DNA from: Gaertneriomyces semiglobifer
Taxonomy: Eukaryota > Chytridiomycota > Chytridiomycetes > Spizellomycetales > Spizellomycetaceae
Assembly (NCBI GenBank): GCA_025558075.1
Contig: JAHLKF010000007.1
Location: 860,568 to 924,567, forward strand
DNA length: 64,000 nt
Direction of reading: 5' to 3'
The translations under genes were made by a program, and so were the position numbers. Each line of letters begins with the position of its first letter. Position 1 is the first letter of the stretch. Of the stretch, positions 12,866-24,455 are shown piece by piece. Below the pieces are notes generated by a model that worked only from the letters and a program-made list of their open reading frames with translations, searched no databases and was not told the DNA's origin.

Positions 12866-14570
12866 TCAAATGAGCGACCCACCAAAACCTCCCTGATTCG
12901 GCTGGTTCTGACTTTGTGATGGGAATTGCGCACCGAAACCCGCCGCTTGCACAGCGGGGCGTACGCCAGGGGCTACGCCGAACTGAGCAAAGTTTGTACT
13001 GGATTGCCCAAGTGCATTCAAACTCGGCCCGGTTGTGCCTTCCTTTTTGCCAGCCCCAGTAAGGGAGTTAGCATCCAGTGATACAAGTTTGGAAAACGCA
13101 TCGGTTCCGGTTGGTGCCTGCGAAAAAAATTCAAACAAATGAGACACTGCATTCCAGCCGTCTCGATACCGCATCCGATCTTACCCGTTCTGTGCTCCTT
13201 TGCTGGTTTGCGGAACCAAATCCCGCCTGCGAAAATCCTGTCTGAGCAGAGTTCATTGCGGAGCCGCCGTTGAACGCGAACGAATTCGTGGTTGACGCAG
13301 ACTGAGCCGAGAAAGATGCAAAGCCAGTATTTGATGAAGTGGCGGGAAATGTGGCGTTGAATGACGGAGGAACGCCAGCTGGGCCAGATGCATTGACACT
13401 CGGAGCGCTTTGGAAATCAGCAAAATCGTCCATGGGCTTCTGGCTGGATGTCTTCTCTTGACTTGACGAACTTTTAGTTGTACCACTGAAACCACCCCAA
13501 TCGTCAGCGCCCATATCCAGGAGATCTACTGCAGGAGCGGGCGGAGCCGGAGTGGGTTCAGACGCCGGTACAGGCTTTGGTTCGGCAGCCTTCGGAGAGC
13601 TTACGGTGTACGAGTCAGAACGAGCAGGAGCGCTGAAGTCATCGTAACCGGCGCTTTCGTCTCGCCATCCGCCCCCCGCATTACCACCATAGCTCCCAGC
13701 GTTACCACCGTAGCCGACAGAATCTTGTCCGAATCCCCCATATCTACTGCTGCCCCCAGTCGAGGCGATTCCCGTGTATTTGGCCCTGTTCTCTTTCGCT
13801 TTTACACGTTCAGCCCTCAGCTTATCGGGGCTGTCGAGTAATTCCATAATTTCCTTTGCCCGATTGCGTACTGTCACGGCGAATGAGGCGGAGACAAAGA
13901 CTGTACATCGGCAGAGATACGTACCATTGATGCCTTGGTCTTTTCCTTTGTCATCAACATAATGAAAGTTCCGCAATGCTCTGAGCTCGTAGCTATGTTC
14001 GCGGGCACTATCAATGACCCGCTCGGAGCCATTCTTCATTAGATACTCCAGAAGCTGAAGCGCCTAGCATAGTTGGTTGTCCAGGGATCAGACGTCTATG
14101 TCGTGGCTGGCAGGAAAAGGATATACCTTACTTTGTACACTTGTCTCCATTGAGCGCCACCCTTTTCGATGAAGCGACGATAGATCGTGTCCATGACTTC
14201 AGGAAAGTGTACACTAACCAAGTGATCACAAACGTCAACAAAATGGTGTCCGTCGGAGCCAAGACCACACCAGCGGAAGACCTACTAGTGATGCGTCGCA
14301 GCGGCAATGTCCTGCATCAATGTCGAGCTTGCACCCCCTACAAGATCGCGGTATAAGACACTCCTGTAAACTGTGGGGAGACTAATAACGATACCTACAA
14401 GGCTCATTGTTCGTTGCATCCCGAACTTTAACTTCATACTCTGTGTAGTTGTAGACAGCATTCTTGACCTGGTTGACCATAGATTTGACTTTCCATACGT
14501 CTACATAGTCGGACCACTTCACTTTGTTGAGATCCATCCTGGGTGTGGGCTGACGAACGTGTTTAGACAT
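12866..14570 (-). CDS. ENTH-domain clathrin adaptor, epsinR/Ent3 type
   Basis: Vesicle-coat adaptor of 460 aa for TGN/endosome traffic. Six exons: 14399-14570, 14286-14337, 14132-14213, 13925-14063, 13185-13870 and 12866-13117. All introns (54-72 bp) are GT-AG, and the joined 1,383 nt is in frame. The ENTH domain spans about residues 15-165: DVWKVKSMVNQVKNAVYNY, VRDATNNEPWGASSTLMQ, LMKNGSERVIDSAREHSYEL, and KGKDQGINVRNRAKEI. WKVK at the start and ARxHxY inside match epsinR (CLINT1) and Ent3 rather than plasma-membrane epsins. After it come Gly-rich repeats, a clathrin-box-like VDLLDMG, a DDW/DDF acidic patch and a Ser/Phe/Gly-rich tail. I see no ubiquitin-interacting motif and no NPF repeats. 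ATG 14570 gives an 11-residue lead before MDLNKVKW, which could also be the start. Confidence 0.93.
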
Positions 14571-15209
14571 GAACCCGGAAGACAATGAACAACTCCAACA
14601 CACCTTTCTCGTTCCCTCACACGTACCGGACGCAATACGATCAACTACCCTTTCACTGTGAAGGCTCCAACACGCACACGCGAAGCGGAACAGTGGGTGT
14701 CGGCTCTTAATACGAACGGGCGCATATTAGAACACCCCCAAGTGATGCCGTAAGCAAGCCTACTGCGCCACGCCTTGGACGAGAGCTTAATCCGACTTGG
14801 ATCAGAACCAAAGGAGGCAGCACGCCACGGCACACACACACACACACTTGCTCACTCACTCACGGCACGGAACATACCCCCCATACCCCCTCCTTTTGCA
14901 CTTTCATCCCTCTCCTCCCCATTCCCCACGGGGGCCTTGCCCTTTCTCTCCCCCAAGAGCTCACCACAACGGATCGACCCGACCGCCCCATCTGGGAACG
15001 TCATCCTGGCGGGCGAGAGCGGTGGTGGCTTGGTTCGGGAGTTTTTTTCTTTTGGGTCGTTTAATTCATTCGGCAGGCAGGCACGTCCAGACGTTTCCCC
15101 CTCACGTTATTTTTCGTGGGGGCGGCCGTCTACTGCCGTAGTTGGAGAGAGTTTTTTTATCACGGCTACTCTCAGGTAATTTCGCGATTTTTAGATACCC
15201 TTATTTATC
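14571..15209. other. Divergent promoter region with CA repeat
   Basis: 640 bp between the epsinR-like gene (minus) and the DP gene (plus). Contains a (CA)n run at about 14830-14847 and C/T-rich stretches at 14880-14960. The GTTTGGCG/TTTCGCG-type E2F element was looked for; TTTCGCGA occurs at 15180-15187, 23 bp before the DP start, and is a plausible E2F/DP autoregulatory site. Confidence 0.4.
15180..15187. promoter_or_regulatory. Possible E2F/DP site upstream of the DP gene
   Basis: TTTCGCGA resembles the E2F consensus TTTSSCGC/TTTCGCG and lies 23 bp before the ATG of the DP factor gene. Autoregulation is common in E2F/DP systems. This is a single short match, so it stays tentative. Confidence 0.3.
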
Positions 15210-17331
15210 ATGCAAAGAGGCATGTCCCATTTGGGAGCAGACAACAATGGTGACGATCCCATGGCTCCGGTCGGTGCAAGGAAACGTCCCGCTGGCGACG
15301 CGTTTGGGGCAGATGCAAAAGTGCTGGACGGGCAACGCAGTGGTCCTGGGTATGTTGCTTGCTTTGGGAATGACGATGCCTGCAGGACACAAAATAACCG
15401 CTTAATACCTGGTACGGCTGCAATTCCCTTTTTAGTGTGCAATCAGGTCTGATCCATGATCCACATCATGAAGTCCAGTCCCAACCGCCGGCGCAGCAAC
15501 AACAGCAGCAGCAGCACCAGCAGTTTCCTGGGGTCCAATATTCAAGATCCCAGTATACCCGGCCGATGCCGCCGGGCCCAGTAGGATATCCACCGCGATT
15601 TATACCCTATGTCCAGCATCCTGGACACAGACAACATGCAGTATACCTGGCACAAGTGGCCAATCAACCACAATCCTACGGATACCCTGGAGGCCATCGT
15701 CAATCATTCAGCAGTAATACAGGAGGACCAACAGCTCCTGCCGCGGAGGGTGATGTTGCCAGCAATATTCCTTCGAATGCGCATGCGTCGAGCAATGCAG
15801 AAACCGCACCAGAAGTGGAAGTGACGCGTAACGTGAAGGGTCTGCGGCATTTCAGTAGACGCGTAGCAGATAAAGTCAAGCTAAAGGGCACGACCACGTA
15901 CAATGAGGTAATGATGGATGTATGTGTAATTTACCCGACACGATCACAGTGCTCATAATCATGCTTCCATGAGGTTGCAGACGAGCTTGTGGAGGAATTC
16001 AGTGCTCAAGCCAGAGAAGCGCAATCGGTAGGCCACTCTTCTCGCAGATCTGCGAAAACGAATTTGTGGTAACTCAAATTTTGTCATTGACTGCAGTCGC
16101 AAAAGTTTGATCACAAGAATGTTAGGCGCCGTGTTTATGACGCGCTTAACGTCCTTATGGCTATGGACATAATTGAAAAAGATAAGAAGGAAATTCGTTG
16201 GACGGGACTGCCAGCGCATGGTACGTTGCAGAAACAGCTCAGCATGCTTCAGGTGAGAATTTGCTGTTATTGCTGAGGGCAATTGTCCAACTAGAACTAA
16301 TATGTTAACTTCTTTTAAAGCGCCGAAATATCGAGCTCAGGGCCATTGTTGACGCAGAACGAAGAGTTGTACAGGAACGGTTGAAAAAGGTGAGAAGGAC
16401 CGACCCCTTGATGTACTGATAGTACATTTGAATTTTGCTCCTCAGTATGAGTGAAGTTTCTAAAACTATCTTGCAGCAACGACTTTTGAGGGGACTGATT
16501 CACAGAAATATGAGCCGCGACAGCGTAATTGGGACAGCAGATGACTCTGGAGACGGGTCCAACAAGGCCGGGCGATTAAGACTGCGGATTCCTTTGATTG
16601 TGTTACGATCGACCAAAGATGTTGAAATGCGTGTCGAATCGAACATTGAAGAAGGAATATATCTAGTCAGTTCTACCAGGCCGTTTGAGATCCTGCAAGA
16701 TCTTGATATCCTCGATATGCTGATGAATCCGAAAACACGAAGCTACGTGGATGCGAACGCCCAAGTGGAAAGCATTCCTGCAGTACCTAGCACCCAAGCT
16801 ATGGGCTTGCCAGGACACGCCCAATCGGGCTCTGGAATGCCGTATGTGATTCCGCAACACCATTACGCTCGAAGTCAGCGAGCCATGCCCACGCACATGT
16901 TTCAGGCAACCCACCCAGTGCAAGCGTCACCCCAATATCAACATTTGCAGCAATTTCAACGCTTTCACCCGCATCAGTATCAACAATTCGACGACATTCA
17001 AAACCAGTTTCACGGTCAAGTGCCCAACAAGCAGTCGCGGCCATATCATCCTGGTGGGTGGTGACGCTTGTTCTTTTTTTCCATTTCATTTGCGCTAACT
17101 GGGTTGTTTCCAGATTACTATCGCAACATGATGACTGCCAATCCGAACAATGCAACGATGTATCCCGACTACGTGCCTGCAGGCGCGGTACGACCAGAGT
17201 CGTCCTCACTTACTCTGCCGCTTCCGAGCGCGTTTGGTTACGCTTCCCATCCAGCGTCACCCGGCTTCCTGCAAGGGCACGCCGATGAGCTGTTGAGTTT
17301 TCCCCATCCTCTCAAAAAAGAGGGCGAATAG
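15210..17331 (+). CDS. DP-type transcription factor (E2F dimerisation partner)
   Basis: Cell-cycle transcription factor of 561 aa. Seven exons: 15210-15349, 15436-15907, 15974-16027, 16097-16252, 16321-16389, 16477-17053 and 17114-17331, all with GT-AG borders and 1,686 nt joined. The winged-helix DNA-binding domain has [31 protein letters not shown] and [19 protein letters not shown]; the RRRVYD motif contacts DNA in this family. [10 protein letters not shown] closes the domain. Next come a coiled-coil dimerisation helix ([20 protein letters not shown]) and the DP conserved box with IPLIVLRST and SRPF-like [15 protein letters not shown]- and C-terminal tails are Gln/His/Pro-rich. [10 protein letters not shown] and the ALNVLMAM helix separate DP from E2F. 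Keeping DP places the host outside Dikarya. Confidence 0.95.
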
Positions 17332-17657
17332 CAATACCAAAGAAAGCGGTTAAACGATTAGCAACAGCAAATTATCGGAGCTGTAACTGGACCTTAGGTT
17401 GCTGGAGTTTTCTCGGATATTGTTTTCGATTTGATATGCCCTCATATGTTCTTGGGCAGGACTTTGCGTGTTTTGATATCCACCGACTTTTGTCGGCTAT
17501 ACCCCCTTTTTCGAATACAGAACTTCGGATACTGCTATCTAATCTAGAGTCCCTAGACTACGCTATATACAATGCGCCAGTGGGCGCGACGGTTACTCTA
17601 AAGGAGCAGCTATTTCTAACAGATCATTATGCCAATGGTAGAGATCTCACAATTATT
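17332..17657. other. Convergent 3' intergenic region
   Basis: 326 bp between the 3' ends of the DP gene and the membrane-protein gene. The ORF crossing it (17436-17849) overlaps the latter in antisense and has no motif support. Nothing else seen. Confidence 0.5.
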
Positions 17658-19174
17658 TCAGTACCCGCGGGCGTCCGTTCCCAGCGTTCCCAACGGACGA
17701 TCATCCTCCATAGACAACCGTTGACCGCCGGAAGACGGTCGAGTGAGACCGGTCAGGTTCTGTTGAAGGGCTTGCAACGCGACGGCAGCCAACGGCGTGC
17801 TATCTTCGTCATCGTCAATGTTCACTCTGGGCGAGTCTGCCCTGCGTGATGATAATGGGGCAACAGAACTCGATCGGCGAGATGATTCGTGATGGCGCGT
17901 CGATCGCGACCTACGCGTACTGCGGCTTCGCGTTGTATCCGCTCCAGCGGCTCGCACAGCTTCCTCACGTCTCGATCGATGACGGGTCAGTGCCCGTCCA
18001 ATTGGTTCGCTATCATCATCTGACAATATTTGATTCCGGCGTTCGCTATGCTCCCTCGTGCTGGATTTGCCAGTTTTGGATCGGGATGACTTTTGCGTCG
18101 GGCCCCGACTTGGAGATCTGCCGGATTTTGGCCGGTCGCGATGCGAAGCAGATCTAGACACTCGATCGTCGTCTCGCCGCGATACGCTGCGAGTACGTGC
18201 TGGTGAGACAGCATCAGAAGGCGCAACGTCGTCATCCGAATCAAAGGACAATAGGGGCCCGTTGGCACGTGGTGAGGTGCTCAGTCCTTTCTCTGCTGGC
18301 TTTTTAGTCGACCGTCGCGAATGCTCTCGGGTGAGTCCGGACTTTACAGTGTTAGATCGGTGCAGCCCGGTTTTATCCTCGTTCGCACTATGAGCAGATC
18401 GGATACTTTTCAGCGTTGGAAATAGGAGGCCACTCTCGTCGGTTGAGATCTGGGGAAGCTCGCGTGATTCCTCTTCAATTTTAATGACAGAACTCATAGG
18501 CATTTCGAACAAGCCAGCACCCAATCCCAGCTCTCCCTTATCTTTTGCGGCATCCAATACCTGCTTGTGAGGATCATAGTCAAGTGTTTCGGCAGAATCC
18601 TGCCTGTGGTGCCTCACTGAGCGTACAGTTCCCTTGCGCTCTGAGGTAGATTTTCCCCGGCGGGGAGAGCTTCTACCCTCACTATTGATGGCGACAAGTG
18701 GGGCAGGAGTGCGTGGCATGTCAATTGTATGCTCATGTGCAGTGGTTTCTCGAGTTGATGGTGTTCTTTTTGGCGAGTCCTTTGCCGGCCCACCAAGCAT
18801 GGTTCCAGCTCTGAAAGGTCCGTCTGATTCTTTGACGACTCGACTCCATCGGTTTTTCCAGTTACCACTTTCACGAAAACGCCTTCGGGCAGCTGCAGCC
18901 TCCTCAGGATCGCGGTCACCTCGTCTTTGTCTCCATACAAGATAAATAAAGCCACTGAAAAGGGCAACAATGATGATAATGATAATTACGACGAGCCAAA
19001 TCGGTAGTGTTCCTATGCCATCTACACAAAGGTGATCGTCATCAGGAACTGTAAGGATTGAAGAGTTCTGTAAAGAAGTGACTTACTGATGTGCACCTCG
19101 GAGGCGGCTACCACAGCAGACGGAAATGAAGCAATCGCTGCAATCAGCAGTGGTGACAGTGTAGTTTTGCCCAT
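17658..19174 (-). CDS. Type I single-pass membrane protein with Ser/Arg-rich cytoplasmic tail
   Basis: Protein of 483 aa encoded by exons 19087-19174 and 17658-19021; the intron 19022-19086 (65 bp) has GTAAGT and TAG. A signal peptide occupies residues 1-24 (MGKTTLSPLLIAAIASFPSA). A very short lumenal/extracellular piece (VHINGIGTLP) precedes a transmembrane helix IWLVVIIIIIIVALFSGFIY. The cytoplasmic side starts with WRQRRGDRDPEEAAAARRRF and continues as 400 residues of Ser/Arg/Asp-rich, probably disordered sequence with many potential kinase sites. The topology resembles fungal wall-sensor or polarity-anchor proteins, but without an extracellular domain, so no function is assigned. Confidence 0.7.
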
Positions 19175-19861
19175 AGTTGGTGAGTGGTGAACGGCCGGTG
19201 GTGAGAATCTGCTTACAGCGATTGCATCTGCATGCACCTCCTCTTGCAATGAATGCACCTACTACCGCTGACTGTTGATGAAGATGGTCCCTAGCTCTGC
19301 TAGTGTTGCGGTCGAGGTCTTTGCATGAAAACCACCTCTGCTTTCAACGTTGCCCGAATTCAACGCACTTTTACAAAGAGGAAAAAATTGCCTGGTTTCG
19401 TTTGGGTGGGAAAGAATAGCATGACTGTGCCATACAGAGGGTCACTGTGCCACACGTCTCCAGCCCGCCTTTGCGACTTGCATCAATTAACAGTGTCATT
19501 GTACATGTTCGGTCTCTTGAAGGCTATTGACCATGTTCACGGACATGGACATGGAGGATAGGTATATATGCAGAGCAGGGGGAACGAACGTAAGGACGGT
19601 TGCGATGGTATTGCGCGACAGGGTGAAAGCGGAAATCATAAGCTTGTATCACCCGGTTTTTTTTTTCTTTTTAAAAACCTAATTGAGGCCAGCGGGCGGG
19701 CTGTCCAAGATGAATTCCTGTGTATCTGTTGTCCAAAGACTTCAGATCCAGACTCGAGACCTGTCTGATATGGTCCTATCCCTCAGCAAGCTTCCCTGTC
19801 TCCTTGCGGCGTGAGCTGAGATTGAGCAACCGAGGGTGCAAAGGCTTAAACCCTCAGACTG

Positions 19862-20099
19862 AGATAAGATCCTGCCCGCGAGCGTCTCGGTAACGCGTGT
19901 TGACACTTATCTCACATCGCACTGATGAACGGAACAGACATTGACCTGCTACTTCTTTATCTTGTGTCGTGTTGACGAAGGAGGAGTCCAGTCGTCAAGT
20001 ACCAACATGTTGCCTCAGCCGTTTCTTTCCGGCGAAAATGAGTTTACGGGAAACCTTCAAGGCAGACTCACGCGGACCTTCATATCTCAGCAGAGATAA
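19862..20099. promoter_or_regulatory. Cluster of four GATA-factor sites
   Basis: Perfect AGATAA hexamers at 19862-19867 (+), 19907-19912 (-), 19957-19962 (-) and 20094-20099 (+). HGATAR is the recognition sequence of AreA/Gln3-type fungal nitrogen regulators, and clustering ahead of a urea permease gene fits nitrogen catabolite control. The promoter survives although the gene behind it is broken. Confidence 0.55.
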
Positions 20100-20172
20100 A
20101 GTTTCCTTCAAAATCCTGCTTGTGTGATGGCATGTGGGCGAGCGTGCGATGGATACTGGTCGTAGGCTTCCG

Positions 20173-20180
20173 CTATATAA
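20173..20180 (+). promoter_or_regulatory. TATA box of the DUR3 locus
   Basis: TATATAAA about 100 bp before the ATG at 20278 and 75 bp after the last GATA site; the spacing fits a core promoter. Confidence 0.55.
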
Positions 20181-20277
20181 AGCCAACTGCCTGGGGTCTT
20201 CCCCCAGTCGCAGTCACAAATATCGGCAGCTCTCAGGTTAGAATCACAGGTCAAAGTATACTTAATGGCCGTCAACA

Positions 20278-21967
20278 ATGGCTATTCTCAATCAAGGCGT
20301 TGGATGGGCGGTCGTCCTCGGCTTCGGCATCTTCTTTTCAGTGTTGATCACTTGCTATGCTACTGCTTGGAGGTGCCGCTGTCGTCACTGATCTGACTTG
20401 AATATCTCCGCTGCGTGTCTGCTCATTCCGTTGGGTGTGGTCGCCTATGTGGTGTCAGGCGGTCTCAAGGCTACCTTCTTAACCGACTATATCCATACTG
20501 TGTTCATCTATGCCATCATCCTGGTTTTTGGTTTTACCGTCTATGCGACGAACGACCTCGTCGGCTCTCCTTCTCGTATGTACGACCTTTTGAAGGTTGC
20601 TGCAGAAAGGCATCCGGTTGAAGACAATGCGGATGGAAGCTACTTGACGATGAGCTCCGTCCAGGGGCTCATTTTCGGCATCATCAACTTGGTGGGAAAC
20701 TTTGGTACCGTCTTTGTGTACGTATATCAGTTGCTTCCTATACCTACCTTGGTAGAGTGGCTGACCATCTTATTAGTGACCAAGCGTACTGGCAGCGTGC
20801 AATTGCTGCCCACCCAGGGTCCACTGTGAAGGCATACCTGTTGGGCGGGCTATGCTGGTTCGCCATCCCATTCTTTCTCGCTACAACTTTGGGACTCTCT
20901 GCTGTAGCTCTCGAAACCGATGCTGCCTTTCCGACATTCCCGAACCGAATGGCCCCTGCTGACGTCAACGCTGGCTTGGTCGCACCCAATGCAGCGGTCG
21001 CACTGCTCGGAACTGGAGGGGCCACTGCGATGCTTGTCCTGCTTTTCATGGCTGTCACATCATCCGCGTCCGCCGAGTTAGTTGCCGTGTCGTCGATTTG
21101 CACTTACGATATTTAGCGCCCATATGTCAATCCCAAAGTTAATGGCCGTGATCTGATGCTCATGTCACATTACACCACGCTCGGATTCGGCTGCAGTATG
21201 GGTGGCCTGGCCATTATTCTCTTCCACATCGGCGTCAGTTTGGGCTATCTTTACTTGCTGATGGGCGTTGTTGTTATCACCCGCTGTATTCCCCATTGCA
21301 TTTACGCTATGTTGGAAGAAACAAACAGCTAAAGCGGCTGTCACTGGAGCATTAGTGGGTCTTGCTTGTGGCTTGATTGCTTGGCTTGTGACCTGTAAAG
21401 CGTATTATGGGTATATCGACATTGTCACGTCTGGCGAGAACTACCCAATGCTTGCGGGCAACCTGACGTCCCTGGTCGTTTCAGGCTTGGTATCAACGAT
21501 CATCTCACTTCTGCAACCGGACAATTATGACTTTGAGTCTACCAAGAATATCAAGCAACTGGTTGACTGTCCCTCGGAAGAACAGACCGTGGATGCCGAC
21601 GAAGTTTTGGAAGGAAAAACTGGCGGCTGCCTCGCGATTCGCATACCGCTGGGCAGGGAACCCAACGATTGCACTGATATTGATTATTCCAATACCCCTC
21701 CATCTATCAGATTACGTGTTTTCCAAGGGCTTCTTCTCCGGTTGGGTCATCATTGGCCTGCTGTGGTCCATCATTGCCACCGCTATTGTTACGTTCTTGC
21801 CCATTTGGGAGTCGCGACATGGAGAAATGACCTTCATTGCGGGTGTCTTCCGGGATGTTAGTGCACGGGGACATCCTGTGGCGAACGTAAACAAGCGTAC
21901 CCATGATGAGATCACTGTAGTTTCCGATTCCAAAGACATCAAGATGGAGACCGTGACCGTCACTTAG
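20278..21967 (+). pseudogene. DUR3: Broken urea/sodium symporter (DUR3 family, SSS superfamily)
   Basis: Remains of a urea permease. The start MAILNQGVGWAVVLGFGIFF matches the first membrane segment. About 150 residues (segments 2-5) are then missing, and the frame resumes near MLLLGGAAVVTDLT. Downstream pieces match the family: LIPLGVVAYVVSGGLKATFL, GTVFVDQAYWQRAIAAHP (after a clean GT-AG intron of about 60 bp near 20718-20776), AYLLGGLCWFAIPFFLATTLG, SSASAELVAVSSICTYDI, and SPAVFPIAFTLCWKKQTAKA. Lesions: a large 5' deletion, a shift near 20395, an in-frame TAG at 21114-21116 where the family has Tyr (YDIYR), a shift near 21265, and another near 21600. The undamaged neighbours argue that these are real mutations, not read errors. 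Confidence 0.88.
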
Positions 21968-22132
21968 AGCAGGTCCCCCTTTGTATCCTTGAAGAAGACG
22001 ACTACTTTTACCGAGTTCAAAAAATTTGTGTAGTTCAGAATTTAACTAAAGTCATGGACAAAGCCCGGTAACGGGAAAATATAAAAGGCAACTCAAACAG
22101 CCGCCAAATACAATGAATTAATACCATATCCT

Positions 22133-22786
22133 TCACTTGCGAACCGGTCCCCACCATTGAGATATGTCTCCCTGCCCGCGTGCAAACCGCCCAAACGTTT
22201 CCAAGGTTCTAAAGCGCGCCTTGACAGGGTGTGAATCCTCCTGGAGCTTTTGCTGCATAGCGTCTATATATTCTGCTTTCTCCTTATCTCGCAAGCGCTC
22301 TCGTTCTTCGCGGCGAATCGGTCGGTCGGGATTTACTCTATCTAATTTATCAGCGTGATTTTGCTTCTCAAACTCTAGCGCGGTTTTCTCTTCATCTTCG
22401 CGTTCCCAGTTCCAACCGTACTCTTGCAACGTAGTTGCTGGGTACGTGTACTTTTTGCGAGGTGGCAAGGTTCGAACAATGCGTGAGACCATGTGGGCAG
22501 AGAGCAAGTCCGAAATATAGGAATCAGGGTCCGCGGTTAGCCCCGGCGGCAGCTTTGAAGGCAGTCCAGAAATGCTCTTCCGAGGAGCGGCGGGAGCAAG
22601 AGGTGGCAACTTGACATATCCTTGTTCAGAAGCGCCATCCTGGAAATCACCAGATGCCTAACGTTAGGTCGCAACATTTTTTGAGAACTTAAACAAGTGT
22701 AGTGAACGCCCTGCCTTTTTGTAAATATCCTTCATAAACCCCCATCGATTCTCCCAACTATGAATATTTGACAATTCGTGGCTCAT
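22133..22786 (-). CDS. Small conserved protein, possibly flagellar (FAM183/CFAP144-like motif)
   Basis: 198 aa from exons 22715-22786 and 22133-22657. The intron 22658-22714 (57 bp) would be of the rare GC-AG type: without it the frame hits a stop, with it the frame is intact. It starts MSHELSNIHSWENRWGFMKD. A central PPRKKYTYPATTLQEYGWNW resembles the P-x-KY-x-T-x-QE-x-GW motif of FAM183/CFAP144 axoneme proteins. The rest is charged and helical (EKAEYIDAMQQKLQED) and ends in QWWGPVRK. A flagellar role would fit a zoosporic fungus. This is a motif-level resemblance only. Confidence 0.5.
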
Positions 22787-22986
22787 ATTTTTTCAGGACT
22801 TTTTCTCTCGAGGATTTTGGAATACTGCATTCTGAGAGACTTGCGTGATTTCAGATGACAGTCGAAGTAAAAGCAAATTCCCCGAGCGAGCGACCAGAAT
22901 AGCACCGGACACTTTTCTTGATAGGTGAAGATCTCTTCGAGCTGCGGTCGCCTCATTCAGAAGTAAAAGAGAAGACATGAAGGGAA

Positions 22987-24455
22987 ATGCAGCACTTACC
23001 TAAAGAAATATGGATCAACATACTTGAATACCTTTCTGCAAAAGACCTCGCGCGTCTTGGTTCGACGAGTAAGGCCCTCACGCAATTAACAGCCGATGAC
23101 GGTCTTTGGCATCGACTCGCTCTGGCGGAATGGGGCATCAATTCTAAAGAGCATTTGTGCGTCTTCACTTTTTATAATGCGAAACAGTTTTACTGCGAAG
23201 TGTTGTTAAAATATGGGCGAATGATTGGACTCTGGCAGGTGGGTGTTCTTTCGACCTTTTGAATATGGCCGTATGGAAAACTTCCGTGTGGTGGTAATCA
23301 CTGTCACCCGTGCGCTCTATATAGTCCAACTACCCGTTTTTTAGCGGAAGATTACTTCAAATAAGATTCCAACGAACAAATCCGGTGATCATCGGCGAGC
23401 TTTTAACTTGTTCAAATGTTGCCGAACCGGTCTCAGCCGAGCTACATGGCGTCCTTGGGGTGTCAATGGATGAGCTTGTGCCGTCCATCGTACGACGGCG
23501 CACTTTTGAAGTTCGCTTTGAGCCCGCGGATCAAGCAGCACAGAGTCAGCGAGATTTGTCCAACACATGCCTAGCAAATGAAGAAGCCGAAATGGTAGAT
23601 CGCGATCCTGGCCGTGGGATAACGAGTTACTCTGTCTGCTTCGGGGTGGAGGGGTCACGGCCGGATACTCTCGGTCAAGGGCATCTTGCCACACCTGTAT
23701 GCGATAATGCCGAATTCTACGAACAGTGGACCTGCAATGTACCTTTTCCAAAGTTCAAGCCAGCGCCAGGCACTGGATTGTGGTCGTACTTGGACGGTTC
23801 TCGTGTGTTGGGTGGTACTGGTACGCTAATCACCATGGTTAATGGTAACGCTGAAGAGCCACCATTGGCTTTCAGTCCCGTCATGGAAGGCGGGGATATC
23901 CCCGCCGATGATGCCGAGCGATCACCTGTACTAGTCCTGGCATGCGACCTATCGTGTTATGAGTACTCTACACGGACCATTGCGCTTCGTCAGCCGCCGG
24001 ACCCTTTTCAGTTTACCTCGAAAAAGTTGAATACCCTCTGGAGCAAAGTACGTCTTGAATCAGATGTGAGCGGTGGCCAGCTACGGATACGGCCAAAGGA
24101 AGGACTTTGGGTGGGGACGTATGGTGGCCATGGCGTTGAGTTTCTTTTGGCTCGGTATGACGCTATGGGCGCTTTACTTCAGTTTTACAAGTTGACTGGA
24201 GATGTAAATGTCCCTCGCGGTGAGGTCAGCCTCCAAGTATTACTTTTGGAGGAGTTGGAAGAAAGCATTGCCCCTTGGGTGGTTTCCTCGCCTGGTATGG
24301 CAACAATGTATGCAGGGTTCGGCACTGTTGCGACGGTGGGTTACCGACACCCTACTAAAATCGACAGCCAGGTGATCTTCATATCCGAGCGAGAGGTTGC
24401 TGTATATTGGCAGGACCTTCGCAAGGTGTCCCGTTATATCAAGGTCGATTTGTAA
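22987..24455 (+). CDS. F-box protein
   Basis: Probable substrate receptor of an SCF ubiquitin ligase, 460 aa. Exons 22987-23238 and 23325-24455; the intron 23239-23324 (86 bp, GTGGGT...TAG) joins GLWQ-SNYPFFSGRLLQIRF in frame. The F-box fills residues 3-45: LPKEIWINILEYLSAKDLARLGSTSK and LWHRLALAEWG. Past it, the SGRLLQIRF and IIGEL strands and WSKVRLES, with GLWVGTYGGHGVEFLLARY, suggest a beta-rich substrate domain of the kind fused to F-boxes in many fungi. The DFG-like catalytic features of kinases are absent. The start ATG is directly followed by the F-box, as usual. Confidence 0.88.

Larger units (their letters stand above)
19175..20277. other. Upstream region of the DUR3 locus
   Basis: 1.1 kb without a convincing gene. 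The distal part (19175-19800) shows only short unsupported ORFs. The proximal 420 bp holds four AGATAA sites and a TATA box (listed separately), which fit a nitrogen-regulated promoter for the urea permease gene. Confidence 0.55.

Noticed and set aside
17436..17849. 137-aa ORF on the plus strand after the DP gene
   Set aside because: It overlaps the last exon of the membrane-protein gene in antisense and has no recognisable motif.
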